From assembly GCA_000720375.1 (NCBI GenBank), contig JOAA01000020.1, positions 62,001 through 126,000 on the forward strand: a stretch of DNA of 64,000 nucleotides. Direction: 5' to 3'. How positions within the stretch are numbered: the stretch's first letter is position 1; each line of letters opens with the position of its first letter. Positions 35,598 to 44,226 of this stretch are shown here, piece after piece. A model generated the notes under the pieces. It had not been told where the DNA came from, did not search any database, and was given only the letters and a program-made list of their open reading frames with translations. Both the position numbers and the translations under genes were made by a program. This DNA is from Rhodococcus rhodnii. GTDB lineage: Bacteria > Actinomycetota > Actinomycetes > Mycobacteriales > Pseudonocardiaceae.

Positions 35598-38500
35598 CTA
35601 CGACGCGGCGTTGAGCGGCAGATGTGCCGCCAACGCCGCGCCCCGGCTGATCTGGAACTCATCCAGTGTCCCGGTGAGACGGTTGGTGCCGTCCGGCTTG
35701 GCGCCCAACCGGAATCCCTCCACCGCGAACGTGTCACCGTACGTGACCGAGCCGCTGACCGCGGTGCTGCCGGACGGCGTGCCGTCCACGCTCACGGTGA
35801 GCGTTCCGGCTTTGCGTTCGACCTCGACGAAATGCCAGTTGCCGTCGTTGAACGAGCCCTGCGTCGCGGCTTGGAACGCGCCGGTGTCCGTCTGCAGATA
35901 GGCCAGCAGACGATCTTGGCCGGGCTGACCACGCATCCAGAGACCTCGCTCGGTCGCGCCCACGCCGTACGCCCAGAAGATCACCTGGTCGGCACTTCCG
36001 GTGTAGCGCAGCCAGGTCGACACCTTGAAGTCGTTGTCACCCAACGCGACGCTCGGCTTGTACGGCATGTACACCGCGTCATCGACACCGTCGAACTGCA
36101 CGGCGTTTCCGACCTTTCCGGTGACGACCGCCGGAGTCCCCGACACGGCCGCGTGTGCACAATGGACGGAGGCGTCCGAGGTCTGCGGTCCGGTGATCGG
36201 CTGGACCACCTCGTGTGCCTGCGTGTACGGACCTTCGAAGGTCCACCACAGCTTGGGCAGATCGGCCGGGAACCGGCCGGTGGCGGCCTGTGTCAGCTCA
36301 GCACTGGTCAACGCCCGGTGATAGAGCCGGAAGTCGTCCAGCGCGCCCTGCATGACGTTCGATCCGTCCATCTTGGACCCGAGACGCAGGCCCTTGATGG
36401 CGTCGGCCTGATCGGCACTGACCGACCCGGTGAGTCCAGTGGCGACCGCGGGCGTGCCGCCGTCGACGCTGAGCTCCACCCGGTCCCCTGTCCTCGTCAG
36501 AGCGAGCAGATGCCACTGGTCGCCGCCGAACGCCACCCGGCTTGAGTTGTCCTTCAACGGAACCGAGACCCGGTCGGTGTCCGTCTCGACCCAAGCAAGC
36601 AACTGGTCGTCACTGGGCTGGGCCCGAACCCAGAGCGAGCGCTTGCCCGAGGTCGTACCGTACGCCCAAACTATCGCCTGGTCAGCCGAGCCGGAGTAGC
36701 GGAACCACGCGGCGAAGGTGAAATCACCGGCGCCAAGGTCAAGCGTCGGCGAGAACGGTGTTTCCACACCTGGATGTGTGCTGTTCACCGGTAGGGCGAC
36801 CGTGTTGGCGGCACGGCCGTCAACCGGCGACTGCCTGCCGCCAAGCAAGCGACCGCTCGCACAATGCCCGGACATGTCGTCCGTGATCGGCGCGGCGGTC
36901 CGTGCGGGCACCGAAGCCCCATCGACGGTCTTGAACGCCAGGTTCAGGCTCGGCACTCCCTTACGGGCAAGACTGAAGTTCCCGAGGCGGCCGGTGAACG
37001 CGTCGCTGGCGGTCGCATCTTGTTTCGCACCAAGGCGAAGACCGGTCACGCCAGTCGACACCGCGCCCACGACCCCGGTTCCGCTCGCGGTGACGCCGTC
37101 AATCGTGAGGTCGACCCGGGAGCCGGTCCTGGTGAGACTCAACTGGTGCCACTGGTCGTCCCCGAACGCACGGACAGCGTTCATCGTCAGATAGACGTGA
37201 CCGCCTTGGCCCTGCACCCAGGTAGCGACTTCGTTGCTGCCCGGCCGCAGCCTCAACCAGACCTGCGGCACGGCCGAGCCGACGCCGTAGCCCCAGAAAA
37301 GCACCTGGTCAGGGCTTGTCTCTGTGGCGGAGTAGCGGAACCGGGTGCTGATGGCGAAGTCGTCCGCGCCCGGATCGATCGTGCGGGTGTACGGAACGTC
37401 CGCGTAGTCCCCGTTTCCGTCCAGCAGCAGGCCGTCGTTCAGGGATGCGTTGCCTCGCAGGTACGCGTCGTTGGCCCCAAGCGTGCTGTCCGGCGTCGTC
37501 CGCCCGGCGGCCACCGAGAGCTGCGGTGACGGTGTGCCACGAGTCGTACCAGGCAGACCGAGGTCCGTGGGAGTGAACCGGGTGAAGCGGATCTCGTCGG
37601 CGGAGAAGGAGACACCGCCTTCGTAGACCACGCCGATCTCGCCGCCGGTGAGCTCGGCGATGTCGGAGTATCCCGAGCGTTCGCTGGTGACCAGGCCCTT
37701 CGGCGCGCCCGCCCACGTCGTGCCGCCGTCGGTGGAATAGCGGATCTTCAGCTCTTCCCGGTTGTTCGGGTCCGACGGCCCGGAGAAGATCAGCACATCG
37801 CCCGGAGTCGAGCGATACGTCTGCTTCAACGGCAGGACCGAGCCCTGCACATTCGGTGACGCCAGCGAGGGAACCGTGGTGAACGCGGGCATCGTCGTGC
37901 CGCCATCCGTGCTGACCGCCTTGGCGCGGTGCGGCACGCCATCGACCTCGTTGCGCGCGGCCGCGTAGAGGTTGCCGTTAGGCAGTTCGGCGACGGCGAT
38001 CTCACCAGGGCTGAGCTGGCCGGCCACGTAGGAATTGGGAACCTGGCTGGCTTTCCAGCTTTCACCGTTGTCGTCGCTGTACAACACGCCGGCGAGAACG
38101 GTCGTGGAGTTCGGTTTCTGGTGTGCGCCAACGATGAGGCGGCCCTTGTACGGCCCGTCCTTCTCCAACTGGATGCCATGGGCGGGGCCTGTGGCGAACC
38201 ATCCGTTGTTGGTGCCGTCGAAGGAGGTACCCAACGGCCGCGGTACCGTCCACGTCAGACCGTCGTCGGAGCTCTGCTGGATCCACGGCAGACGCTTACC
38301 GGTCAGCGTGGCCTCATTGGACGTCGTGATCAGGTTGATCTTGCCGGTTTCCTTGTCCACCACCGGAACCGCGTTGCCACGCGTGAACGGTGCGTCCGGG
38401 TCGGTCGGCGAGCCCGAAGTCACCACCCGGATCGGCCCCCACGTCCGGCCGTCGTTTGTGGACCGCCGGACCACGAGGTCGATGTCACCGCGGTCGGCAC

Positions 38501-38720
38501 ACGACGGCGACTTGCGGGCCTCGGCGAATGCCAGCAGCGTGCCCGCGGAAGTCCGTGACAGGACAGGGATCCGGAAGCAGCCGTAGCCGTTCGTGCCGCC
38601 GCGGTAGAGCACCTGCTGCACGCCGACGAGGGCGGACGACTGCACGACTCCACTTGCCAGAGCCGGAGCCGGAATCGAGATCAAAAGAGCGCATGCGAGG
38701 ACGAGAAGTCTTCGATACAC
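35598..38720 (-). CDS. Secreted exo-alpha-sialidase with three LamG modules
   Basis: 1040 residues. Signal peptide 1-22, then a GH33 six-bladed propeller (about 30-400): GCFRIPVL (FRIP box), EARKSPSCADRGDIDLVVRRS, and Asp boxes STNDGRTWG, SSDDGLTWT, YSDDNGESWK, STDGGTTWA. The rest is three repeated LamG units (about 425-590, 650-790, 850-1030), each with a YADVPY/VYMPY-type start, FxxxxWxRYxGSADQ, and WHxxxLTRTGxRVxLxVDG. It removes terminal sialic or related nonulosonic acids from glycans. One Asp box (STDGGTTMP) has lost its Trp. Confidence 0.92.
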   Translation of the reverse strand: MYRRLLVLACALLISIPAPALASGVVQSSALVGVQQVLYRGGTNGYGCFRIPVLSRTSAGTLLAFAEARKSPSCADRGDIDLVVRRSTNDGRTWGPIRVVTSGSPTDPDAPFTRGNAVPVVDKETGKINLITTSNEATLTGKRLPWIQQSSDDGLTWTVPRPLGTSFDGTNNGWFATGPAHGIQLEKDGPYKGRLIVGAHQKPNSTTVLAGVLYSDDNGESWKASQVPNSYVAGQLSPGEIAVAELPNGNLYAAARNEVDGVPHRAKAVSTDGGTTMPAFTTVPSLASPNVQGSVLPLKQTYRSTPGDVLIFSGPSDPNNREELKIRYSTDGGTTWAGAPKGLVTSERSGYSDIAELTGGEIGVVYEGGVSFSADEIRFTRFTPTDLGLPGTTRGTPSPQLSVAAGRTTPDSTLGANDAYLRGNASLNDGLLLDGNGDYADVPYTRTIDPGADDFAISTRFRYSATETSPDQVLFWGYGVGSAVPQVWLRLRPGSNEVATWVQGQGGHVYLTMNAVRAFGDDQWHQLSLTRTGSRVDLTIDGVTASGTGVVGAVSTGVTGLRLGAKQDATASDAFTGRLGNFSLARKGVPSLNLAFKTVDGASVPARTAAPITDDMSGHCASGRLLGGRQSPVDGRAANTVALPVNSTHPGVETPFSPTLDLGAGDFTFAAWFRYSGSADQAIVWAYGTTSGKRSLWVRAQPSDDQLLAWVETDTDRVSVPLKDNSSRVAFGGDQWHLLALTRTGDRVELSVDGGTPAVATGLTGSVSADQADAIKGLRLGSKMDGSNVMQGALDDFRLYHRALTSAELTQAATGRFPADLPKLWWTFEGPYTQAHEVVQPITGPQTSDASVHCAHAAVSGTPAVVTGKVGNAVQFDGVDDAVYMPYKPSVALGDNDFKVSTWLRYTGSADQVIFWAYGVGATERGLWMRGQPGQDRLLAYLQTDTGAFQAATQGSFNDGNWHFVEVERKAGTLTVSVDGTPSGSTAVSGSVTYGDTFAVEGFRLGAKPDGTNRLTGTLDEFQISRGAALAAHLPLNAAS

Positions 38721-38754
38721 GGTTGGCGTTCCCCTTGCTCCCCCCAGAACACCG

Positions 38755-39702
38755 TCATCGTAGCGTGGAACGGAACCGCTGTTGGTACGCGCGTGGCGAA
38801 ACTCCTACGCGCAGCACGAAGGCACGCCGCATCGACTCCGAGGTCCCGAACCCGGCTTCCCGCGCGGCGTCCGAGACCGTCATCCCCTGTTCAAGTGCTC
38901 GTTTCCCCGCGTCGATCCGGACTTCTTCGACATACCTCGCGGGCGTGACCCCCAGCTCGGCATGGAACAAGCGTGTCAGGTGACGAGCGCTGATCGAGGC
39001 GGTCGCGGCCATCCGGGTCGCCGAGTGGTCCCGGCCCGGATCAGCGACGACCGCGTCCATGACATCCCGCAGGACGGAAGACTTCGGGCGCGGCCGTGAA
39101 GTCGACGGCGAGAACTGGGATTGGCCGCCCGGTCGTTGCAGGAACACGACCAATGACTGCGCCACGGTCCTGGCCGCCTCGCCGCCCGCGTCCGCCTCGA
39201 CGAGAGCAAGCGCCAGGTCGATTCCGGCGGACACCCCGGCCGACGTGAACACGGGCCCGTCCTGCACCCAGATCGAATCCGGTTCGACGGCCACGCTCGG
39301 ATAGCTCTTGGCCAGCAGCCGCGCGTGCTGCCAATGCGTGGTCGCGCGGCGCCCGTCCAATACGCCAGCGGCGGCCAGCACGAACGCCCCCGTGCAGATC
39401 GAGCACACCCTCGGTGTGCCTCGCACAGCGTCCCGGACGGCATCGATGAGCTCAGGCTCGATCGGCCTGCCGACCAGCCGGTCGCCGCCGGCCACCAGCA
39501 AGGTGTCGACCTCGACGTCCCGCAGGTCGCCGTCGACCTTGATCGTCATCCCGGTGGAGGACGTCACCGCTGACGTGCCCACCGCCAGCGTGACCAACGA
39601 GTAGTCGGTGTGCCCGACCCGGTTGGCCTCGGCGAAGACCTCCATCGGACCGGCGACGTCCAGCAGTTTGACCCCGTCGAAGACGACGACACCAACACGC
39701 AT
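38755..39702 (-). CDS. GlxA-type regulator (DJ-1/PfpI + AraC)
   Basis: 315 residues. An N-terminal DJ-1/PfpI fold (RVGVVVFDGVKLLDVAGPMEVFAEAN, with VCSICTGAFVLAAAG around the nucleophile-position Cys) is joined to a C-terminal AraC double helix-turn-helix (FHAELGVTPARYVEEVRIDAGKRALEQG, AAREAGFGTSESMRRAFVLRVGVSPRAYQQRF). ATG 39702 has GGGAG 5 bases upstream; ATG 39714 is an alternative. It is divergent from the HD-protein gene by 81 bases and probably controls it, and perhaps the genes behind it. Confidence 0.93.
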   Translation of the reverse strand: MRVGVVVFDGVKLLDVAGPMEVFAEANRVGHTDYSLVTLAVGTSAVTSSTGMTIKVDGDLRDVEVDTLLVAGGDRLVGRPIEPELIDAVRDAVRGTPRVCSICTGAFVLAAAGVLDGRRATTHWQHARLLAKSYPSVAVEPDSIWVQDGPVFTSAGVSAGIDLALALVEADAGGEAARTVAQSLVVFLQRPGGQSQFSPSTSRPRPKSSVLRDVMDAVVADPGRDHSATRMAATASISARHLTRLFHAELGVTPARYVEEVRIDAGKRALEQGMTVSDAAREAGFGTSESMRRAFVLRVGVSPRAYQQRFRSTLR

Positions 39703-39783
39703 CAGCACTCCCATGTCCGGATCACTGCGAAGTATGTCCTTCAGCGCATGGGCTCGCCCCTCGAGAACGGCGAAGCTCAGACC

Positions 39784-40422
39784 ATGACCGAAACCATCGC
39801 CGGGATCGACATCCCGGACACCCCGATTGCCAAGGCGGCCACCGACCTCGTCCGGGAGGCCGCCGACGATCTGCTGTACGACCACTCCCGCCGGGTCTAC
39901 CTCTGGGGTTCGCTGAAGGCGCGCCACCGTGGCCTGGAAGTGGACGCCGAAGCCGCGTACGTCGGCGCGATGTTCCACGACCTTGGCCTGACCCCGAAAT
40001 ACCGCACGGCGAACCGCCGCTTCGAGATCGACGGCGCCGAAGCCGCGCGCACATTCCTTCTCGAACACGGTTACAGCGACTTCGACGCGCGCCAGGTCTG
40101 GTACGCCATCGCCTTGCACACAACGCCTGAGCTACCGATGCACCTCGCGCCCGAGATCGCAGTGGTCACGCTGGGTGTGGAGACTGACGTGCTGGGTTTC
40201 GACCTCGACCAGGTCACCGAGGACGAAATCAAGGCCGTCACCGCCGCGCATCCGCGGCCGGACTTCAAGAAGGGCATCGTCAAGGCCTTCTATGACGGCA
40301 TGAAAGACCGCCCGGACAGCACTTTCGGCACGATGAACGACGACGTCATCGCCCATTTCGAACCCGATTTCCAGCGCGCCGACTTCGTCTCGGTCATCCA
40401 GCGCAACGCCTGGCCGGAGTAA
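39784..40422 (+). CDS. HD-domain protein (cyanamide hydratase-like)
   Basis: 212 residues. HD metal phosphohydrolase motifs are His34 (YDHSRRVYLWG), His65-Asp66 (GAMFHDLGL) and a following TPKYRTANRRFEIDGAEAARTFL. This sequence type resembles cyanamide hydratase/urea-type HD proteins often found facing GlxA-like regulators. Substrate unknown; not a classic nucleotide phosphohydrolase. The FAD-oxidase gene starts 11 bases downstream, so they are likely in one transcript. Confidence 0.85.
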   Translation: MTETIAGIDIPDTPIAKAATDLVREAADDLLYDHSRRVYLWGSLKARHRGLEVDAEAAYVGAMFHDLGLTPKYRTANRRFEIDGAEAARTFLLEHGYSDFDARQVWYAIALHTTPELPMHLAPEIAVVTLGVETDVLGFDLDQVTEDEIKAVTAAHPRPDFKKGIVKAFYDGMKDRPDSTFGTMNDDVIAHFEPDFQRADFVSVIQRNAWPE

Positions 40423-40433
40423 GCTCCGATGAT

Positions 40434-41840
40434 GTGCTGAATCGACGGAACCTGTTGACAGGCTTGGGTCTTGGTGTTGTCGCCGGGTTCGACCCGGTCG
40501 GCCGGGCGTGGGCGGCGGATGGGCCGTTCGACCGCGTTCCGCGTCTGGACGGCGAACTCGTTTTCGACGATTCGGGTATGTCCAGCGACAACGGGCAGTA
40601 CGTGATCCGCAGACCATGGGCGGTGCTGCGCCCTGAATCGGTGCGGGACATCGAGAAGATGATCCAGTTCTGTCGCCGGCACCGGATCAAGGTCGCCACT
40701 CGTGGCCGCGGGCATTCCACGCACGGCCAAGGTCTGGTCGCGGGTCTGCTGATCGACAGCCGTTCCCTGGCCAGGATCCACTCGATCGGCCCGGATCACG
40801 CCGACGTCGACGCCGGTGCGACGTGGCTTGACCTGACGCGGGCCGCGTACGCCAAGCAGCTGACGCCGCCGGTGTTGACTGGCTACATTGGACTGTCGAT
40901 CGGTGGCGTGTTGTCGATGGGCGGCGTTTCGTCGACCAACCGCCAGGGCGTGATCGTGGACCGCGTCAGGGAACTCGAAGTGGTCACGGGAGAAGGACGT
41001 GCCGTCCGGTGTTCGCACACCCGCAACCGGGCCCTGTTCGACGCGGTTCTGGCCGGCGTCGGCCAGTTCGGTGTGATCACTCGGGCCATTGTGGACTTGG
41101 TGCCCGCGCTGCCGATGGTTCGCTCGTACATCCTGCGGTACGCCGACCACCCGACGTTCTTCAAGGATCTGCGAACCCTGTTGGACCGAAACGAGATCGA
41201 AGACGTCTTCGGTCAGTGGCTGGGCGGCGTACCGCACATCTTCGCGGCGACCGCCTTCGATCCCTCGACACCGCCGGACGACGCGCGGCTGCTGCGTGGG
41301 TTGAGCGGGACTGTCGCCCAGGCCGTCGACTTGGACTTCCTGACGTACGCCGAACGCGTTGATACACAAGTCGATGGTCTTCGCAAGACCATTGCCTGGG
41401 ATGAACTGGTCAAGCCGTGGTTCGACGTGTGGCTGCCGTCGTCCACAGTGGAGCGTTACGTCGACGAGGTCGTTCCGGCGCTCACTCCCCGTGACGTCGG
41501 TGCGGGCGGCTGGGTGCTGCTGTTCGGTGTCCAACGAGCGAAGCTAACCCGGCCGATGATGCGAGTTCCCCACGACGACTGGGTATTCCTGTTCGACATC
41601 CTGACCGCGGCCGGGAAGCCGGGCCCCGACCCGGCCTTCGCCAAGGAGATGCTCGCCCGGAACAATCGCTTGTTCGACAGGGCCCGGCGGCTCGGTGGCG
41701 TGCGCTACCCGATCGGCTCGATGGACTTCAGCACACGGGACTGGGTCGCACACTACGGTGCGCGATGGCCAGAAGTCCGGCGTGCCAAAAAGATATACGA
41801 TCCGGATCACATCCTGACACCCGGACCTGGCATCTTTTAA
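40434..41840 (+). CDS. Covalent-FAD oxidase/dehydrogenase (BBE/cytokinin-dehydrogenase-like)
   Basis: 468 residues. The N-terminus has a twin-Arg export-like signal (NRRNLLTGLGLGVVAGF). The FAD_binding_4 domain holds ATRGRGHSTHGQGL with His94 in the GHS position that bonds covalently to FAD, and GYIGLSIGGVLSMGG. The C-terminal region ends RRAKKIYDPDHILTPGPGIF as in cytokinin dehydrogenase-like oxidases. It oxidises an amine or alcohol with O2 or another acceptor. GTG 40434 is the only workable start. Location next to a prenyltransferase gene makes a prenylated nitrogen substrate conceivable; that is inference. Confidence 0.88.
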   Translation: MLNRRNLLTGLGLGVVAGFDPVGRAWAADGPFDRVPRLDGELVFDDSGMSSDNGQYVIRRPWAVLRPESVRDIEKMIQFCRRHRIKVATRGRGHSTHGQGLVAGLLIDSRSLARIHSIGPDHADVDAGATWLDLTRAAYAKQLTPPVLTGYIGLSIGGVLSMGGVSSTNRQGVIVDRVRELEVVTGEGRAVRCSHTRNRALFDAVLAGVGQFGVITRAIVDLVPALPMVRSYILRYADHPTFFKDLRTLLDRNEIEDVFGQWLGGVPHIFAATAFDPSTPPDDARLLRGLSGTVAQAVDLDFLTYAERVDTQVDGLRKTIAWDELVKPWFDVWLPSSTVERYVDEVVPALTPRDVGAGGWVLLFGVQRAKLTRPMMRVPHDDWVFLFDILTAAGKPGPDPAFAKEMLARNNRLFDRARRLGGVRYPIGSMDFSTRDWVAHYGARWPEVRRAKKIYDPDHILTPGPGIF

Positions 41841-41842
41841 CC

Positions 41843-42364
41843 ATGCGCCTTGCCGTCGTCGACGACGTTCCACAGATCGGAAAGTTGATGCGCGTCTCGG
41901 GAACCGAACTGTTCCCGCGCTTCTACACCGAACGCCAGGCTGCCAGCGCGGCTGCCTACCTGACCGAACCAGACGTAACACTGATCCAGGACGGCACGTA
42001 CTTCGTGCACGAAGTGGACGAAGTGGTTGTCGCATGTGGTGGCTGGAGCAAGCGTAACAAGCTCTACACGGGATCCGGCGCACAGGCCGATGACGGACGG
42101 TTACTAGACCCCGCAACCGAACCGGCGCGAGTGCGGGCGATGTTCGTCCATGCCGACTGGACGAGACGGGGACTGGCACGAGCGATCCTCGACGCGTGTG
42201 CGCAGGGCGCACGAGACGCGGGTTTCCGCTCGTTGTCGCTGATGGCGACCTTGCCAGGGGTGCCGCTCTATCGTTCCTACGGCTTCGAAGAAACACGCCA
42301 GACCTGGGTTGCGCTGCCGGACGGCGTGCGACTGGAAGGCATCGAGATGACCTACGAACTCTGA
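41843..42364 (+). CDS. GNAT family N-acetyltransferase
   Basis: 173 residues. The acetyl-CoA binding core is VRAMFVHADWTRRGLARAILDACAQGARDAGFRSLSL, followed by LYRSYGFEETRQ. Start ATG 41843 lies 2 bases after the FAD-oxidase stop, so the two are made from one mRNA. The acceptor is unknown. It could acetylate an amine formed by the neighbouring enzymes. Confidence 0.9.
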   Translation: MRLAVVDDVPQIGKLMRVSGTELFPRFYTERQAASAAAYLTEPDVTLIQDGTYFVHEVDEVVVACGGWSKRNKLYTGSGAQADDGRLLDPATEPARVRAMFVHADWTRRGLARAILDACAQGARDAGFRSLSLMATLPGVPLYRSYGFEETRQTWVALPDGVRLEGIEMTYEL

Positions 42365-42426
42365 GTGTCCGGAGCGGACAGCGGCAAACCCACATGGCGC
42401 AATTGGTTGGACCAGCCGGGTACAGC

Positions 42427-42457
42427 TTGATCAAGGGACACGCACCGCGCTGATAAT
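42427..42457 (+). promoter_or_regulatory. Candidate promoter of the prenyltransferase-oxidase gene
   Basis: TTGATC at 42427-42432 and GATAAT at 42452-42457 resemble -35 and -10 boxes, with a long spacer of 19. The -10 box ends 8 bases before the GTG at 42466, and there is no ribosome site, so a leaderless transcript is likely. Confidence 0.4.
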
Positions 42458-42465
42458 CTCCGCTG

Positions 42466-44226
42466 GTGGGCAGTCGATCACTGCGGTTACCCGGTTATGT
42501 AAGGAAGATCTATCCCGCACAAGGTCGACTGTTCGTTGACTTCTTGTGCGAACTGTGGGCCACGGCGTGCGACGCGCTGCAAGTCCCGCTCGAACAGTCC
42601 GTCCGGACCACCCGGATGCTCAGAGCCGTGCTGCCCGCATGGGCCAGCGAGCGGATCGAGTCCGCACCCGGTCAGCCGTCCTTTGTGGCGGATGACGGGT
42701 TCCCGGCCGAGATGTCGGTGAACTGGTCCGGGCCGCACCCGGAACTGCGGCTGCTGTTCGACTGCCTCGGCGACGACCACAGAGGCACCAGAGAAGAAGT
42801 GAGTACGGTCACAAGCCGCTTGCGTCAGATCGAAGAGATCTTCATGGCGCAAACCGGTCCGTTCGCACCGGCACCGCAGTGGCACTCGGTCGCGTGGCGC
42901 CCGCCCATGCAAGTGGTCCACAAGACATACTTCGGGTTGTACGAATGGCCGCTCCCGCAACGGGATTACGCGGTGCGCGAGGCCATGCGGCGCCTGGACA
43001 TGGTCGCCGCGTGGGACGATGCCCGCCGGCGGATCGAGGAAGTCGGCGGCCAGCGGGAGATCGAGTTCTTCGCCGTGGACCTGACCGACGAGACGCACGC
43101 GCGTGTCAAGATCTACTACCGCAACCACGGCGCCGAGATCGAGGAAGTGAACCGCATCGCTTCGGTGGCGCGACACCACAACACAACGGACGCGTTGGCG
43201 GCGTACCGGACACTGGCCGGCGAGCGTACCGACGCCGGCGAGGGCGCGTTGACCTGTCTGGCATTCCGTTCTGGTCTAGACCAAGCCGCGGAGAGTACCA
43301 GTTATCTCCGGCTGGCCGATCTGGCGGCCAACGACCAGCAAGCGGTGGACCGGACCGCGGAACTGTTGCGCAGTGCGGGTGTCGACCCCGGCCGGTTGCA
43401 CACTCTCGCCGACGCGTTCGTGCCGGGACCGCTGGAAGACAGCAAGGGTGTCCTGCATCTGGTCAGCTACCGTGCTGCCGGCAGAACGGCCGACATCACC
43501 ACCTATTTCCGGTTCCCGGTCTACGCCCAGCCCGCGGCCCAACCCTATTCGTATGTTGATCTGTCTTCCCTGGACCGAAAGGAGCCGATAGTGAGCCGGC
43601 AGGATGTGGAGCGCATCGCCCGCTACAACGAGCAGCGCCAACGGGAATACGAGTCGTCGGAGCTGATCCGGCTGCTGGCCGACGAGAACACCGCGGCCGA
43701 GACGAAGAAGGCCGTGCTGACGTACCTGCAACCGTGGTCGAACGCCTTTCAGCGGATGATCAGTGCCCGGGTCACCTTCGAGACCGATCCGCAACTGCGC
43801 ACGCTTGCCCTGGAGCACCAGCAGGAAGAGGTCGGCCACGACGCGATCCTGGCCCGCAGCCGGGCGGACGACAAGCGGCTGGTCTGGGATCCGGTCATCG
43901 AGGCGGGTGCGTCGTGGTTCGTCGACCAGTTCGCCGTCCTGCCAGGCGTCCAGCGCGCTGTGCTCGCCCATCTCGCTCTGGAAGCCGGAAGTCTTGTCCT
44001 CAGCCAGGCCGGCACCCGCGCGTTCCCCGATGACCCCTATTTCACGTTGCACGACGAAGCCGATGCCGAGCACCTGGAAATGGGCTACCGGCTGTTGCGG
44101 GACCGCAGCGACTGGACCGTGGACGAGCTGATCACCGTGCTGGATCGGGCGTGGCAGGTGATCGGTGTGGTCTCCGACCGAATCGCCGAGTGCGCCCGGC
44201 AGGACACCGGTGCCGCCGCGGCATGA
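42466..44226 (+). CDS. Fusion: DMATS-type aromatic prenyltransferase + heme-oxygenase-like diiron oxidase
   Basis: 586 residues. Residues 1-365 match bacterial DMATS/ABBA indole prenyltransferases: AEMSVNWSGPHPELRLLFD, HSVAWRPPMQVVHKTYFGLYEW, DETHARVKIYYRNH, STSYLRLADL and DITTYFRFPVYAQP. They move a dimethylallyl group to an aromatic acceptor without the DDxxD motif. Residues 376-586 are a helical domain with the ligand set of heme-oxygenase-like diiron oxidases: E455-x2-H458, E506, and H529-x3-D533-x2-H536. At the junction AAAGGAG lies 6 bases before an in-frame GTG (43591), so the oxidase may also be made alone. The pairing is, to my knowledge, undescribed. The nucleotidyltransferase start overlaps the stop. 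Confidence 0.85.
   Translation: MGSRSLRLPGYVRKIYPAQGRLFVDFLCELWATACDALQVPLEQSVRTTRMLRAVLPAWASERIESAPGQPSFVADDGFPAEMSVNWSGPHPELRLLFDCLGDDHRGTREEVSTVTSRLRQIEEIFMAQTGPFAPAPQWHSVAWRPPMQVVHKTYFGLYEWPLPQRDYAVREAMRRLDMVAAWDDARRRIEEVGGQREIEFFAVDLTDETHARVKIYYRNHGAEIEEVNRIASVARHHNTTDALAAYRTLAGERTDAGEGALTCLAFRSGLDQAAESTSYLRLADLAANDQQAVDRTAELLRSAGVDPGRLHTLADAFVPGPLEDSKGVLHLVSYRAAGRTADITTYFRFPVYAQPAAQPYSYVDLSSLDRKEPIVSRQDVERIARYNEQRQREYESSELIRLLADENTAAETKKAVLTYLQPWSNAFQRMISARVTFETDPQLRTLALEHQQEEVGHDAILARSRADDKRLVWDPVIEAGASWFVDQFAVLPGVQRAVLAHLALEAGSLVLSQAGTRAFPDDPYFTLHDEADAEHLEMGYRLLRDRSDWTVDELITVLDRAWQVIGVVSDRIAECARQDTGAAAA
43270..43285. promoter_or_regulatory. Intragenic site with perfect dre core (TGGTCTAGACCA)
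   Basis: TCTGGTCTAGACCAAG. The 12-bp core is the exact palindromic heart of the DasR consensus; only the outer bases differ. It lies inside the prenyltransferase half and forces the uncommon codons CTA and CAA. Inside a gene its effect is uncertain. Confidence 0.45.
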
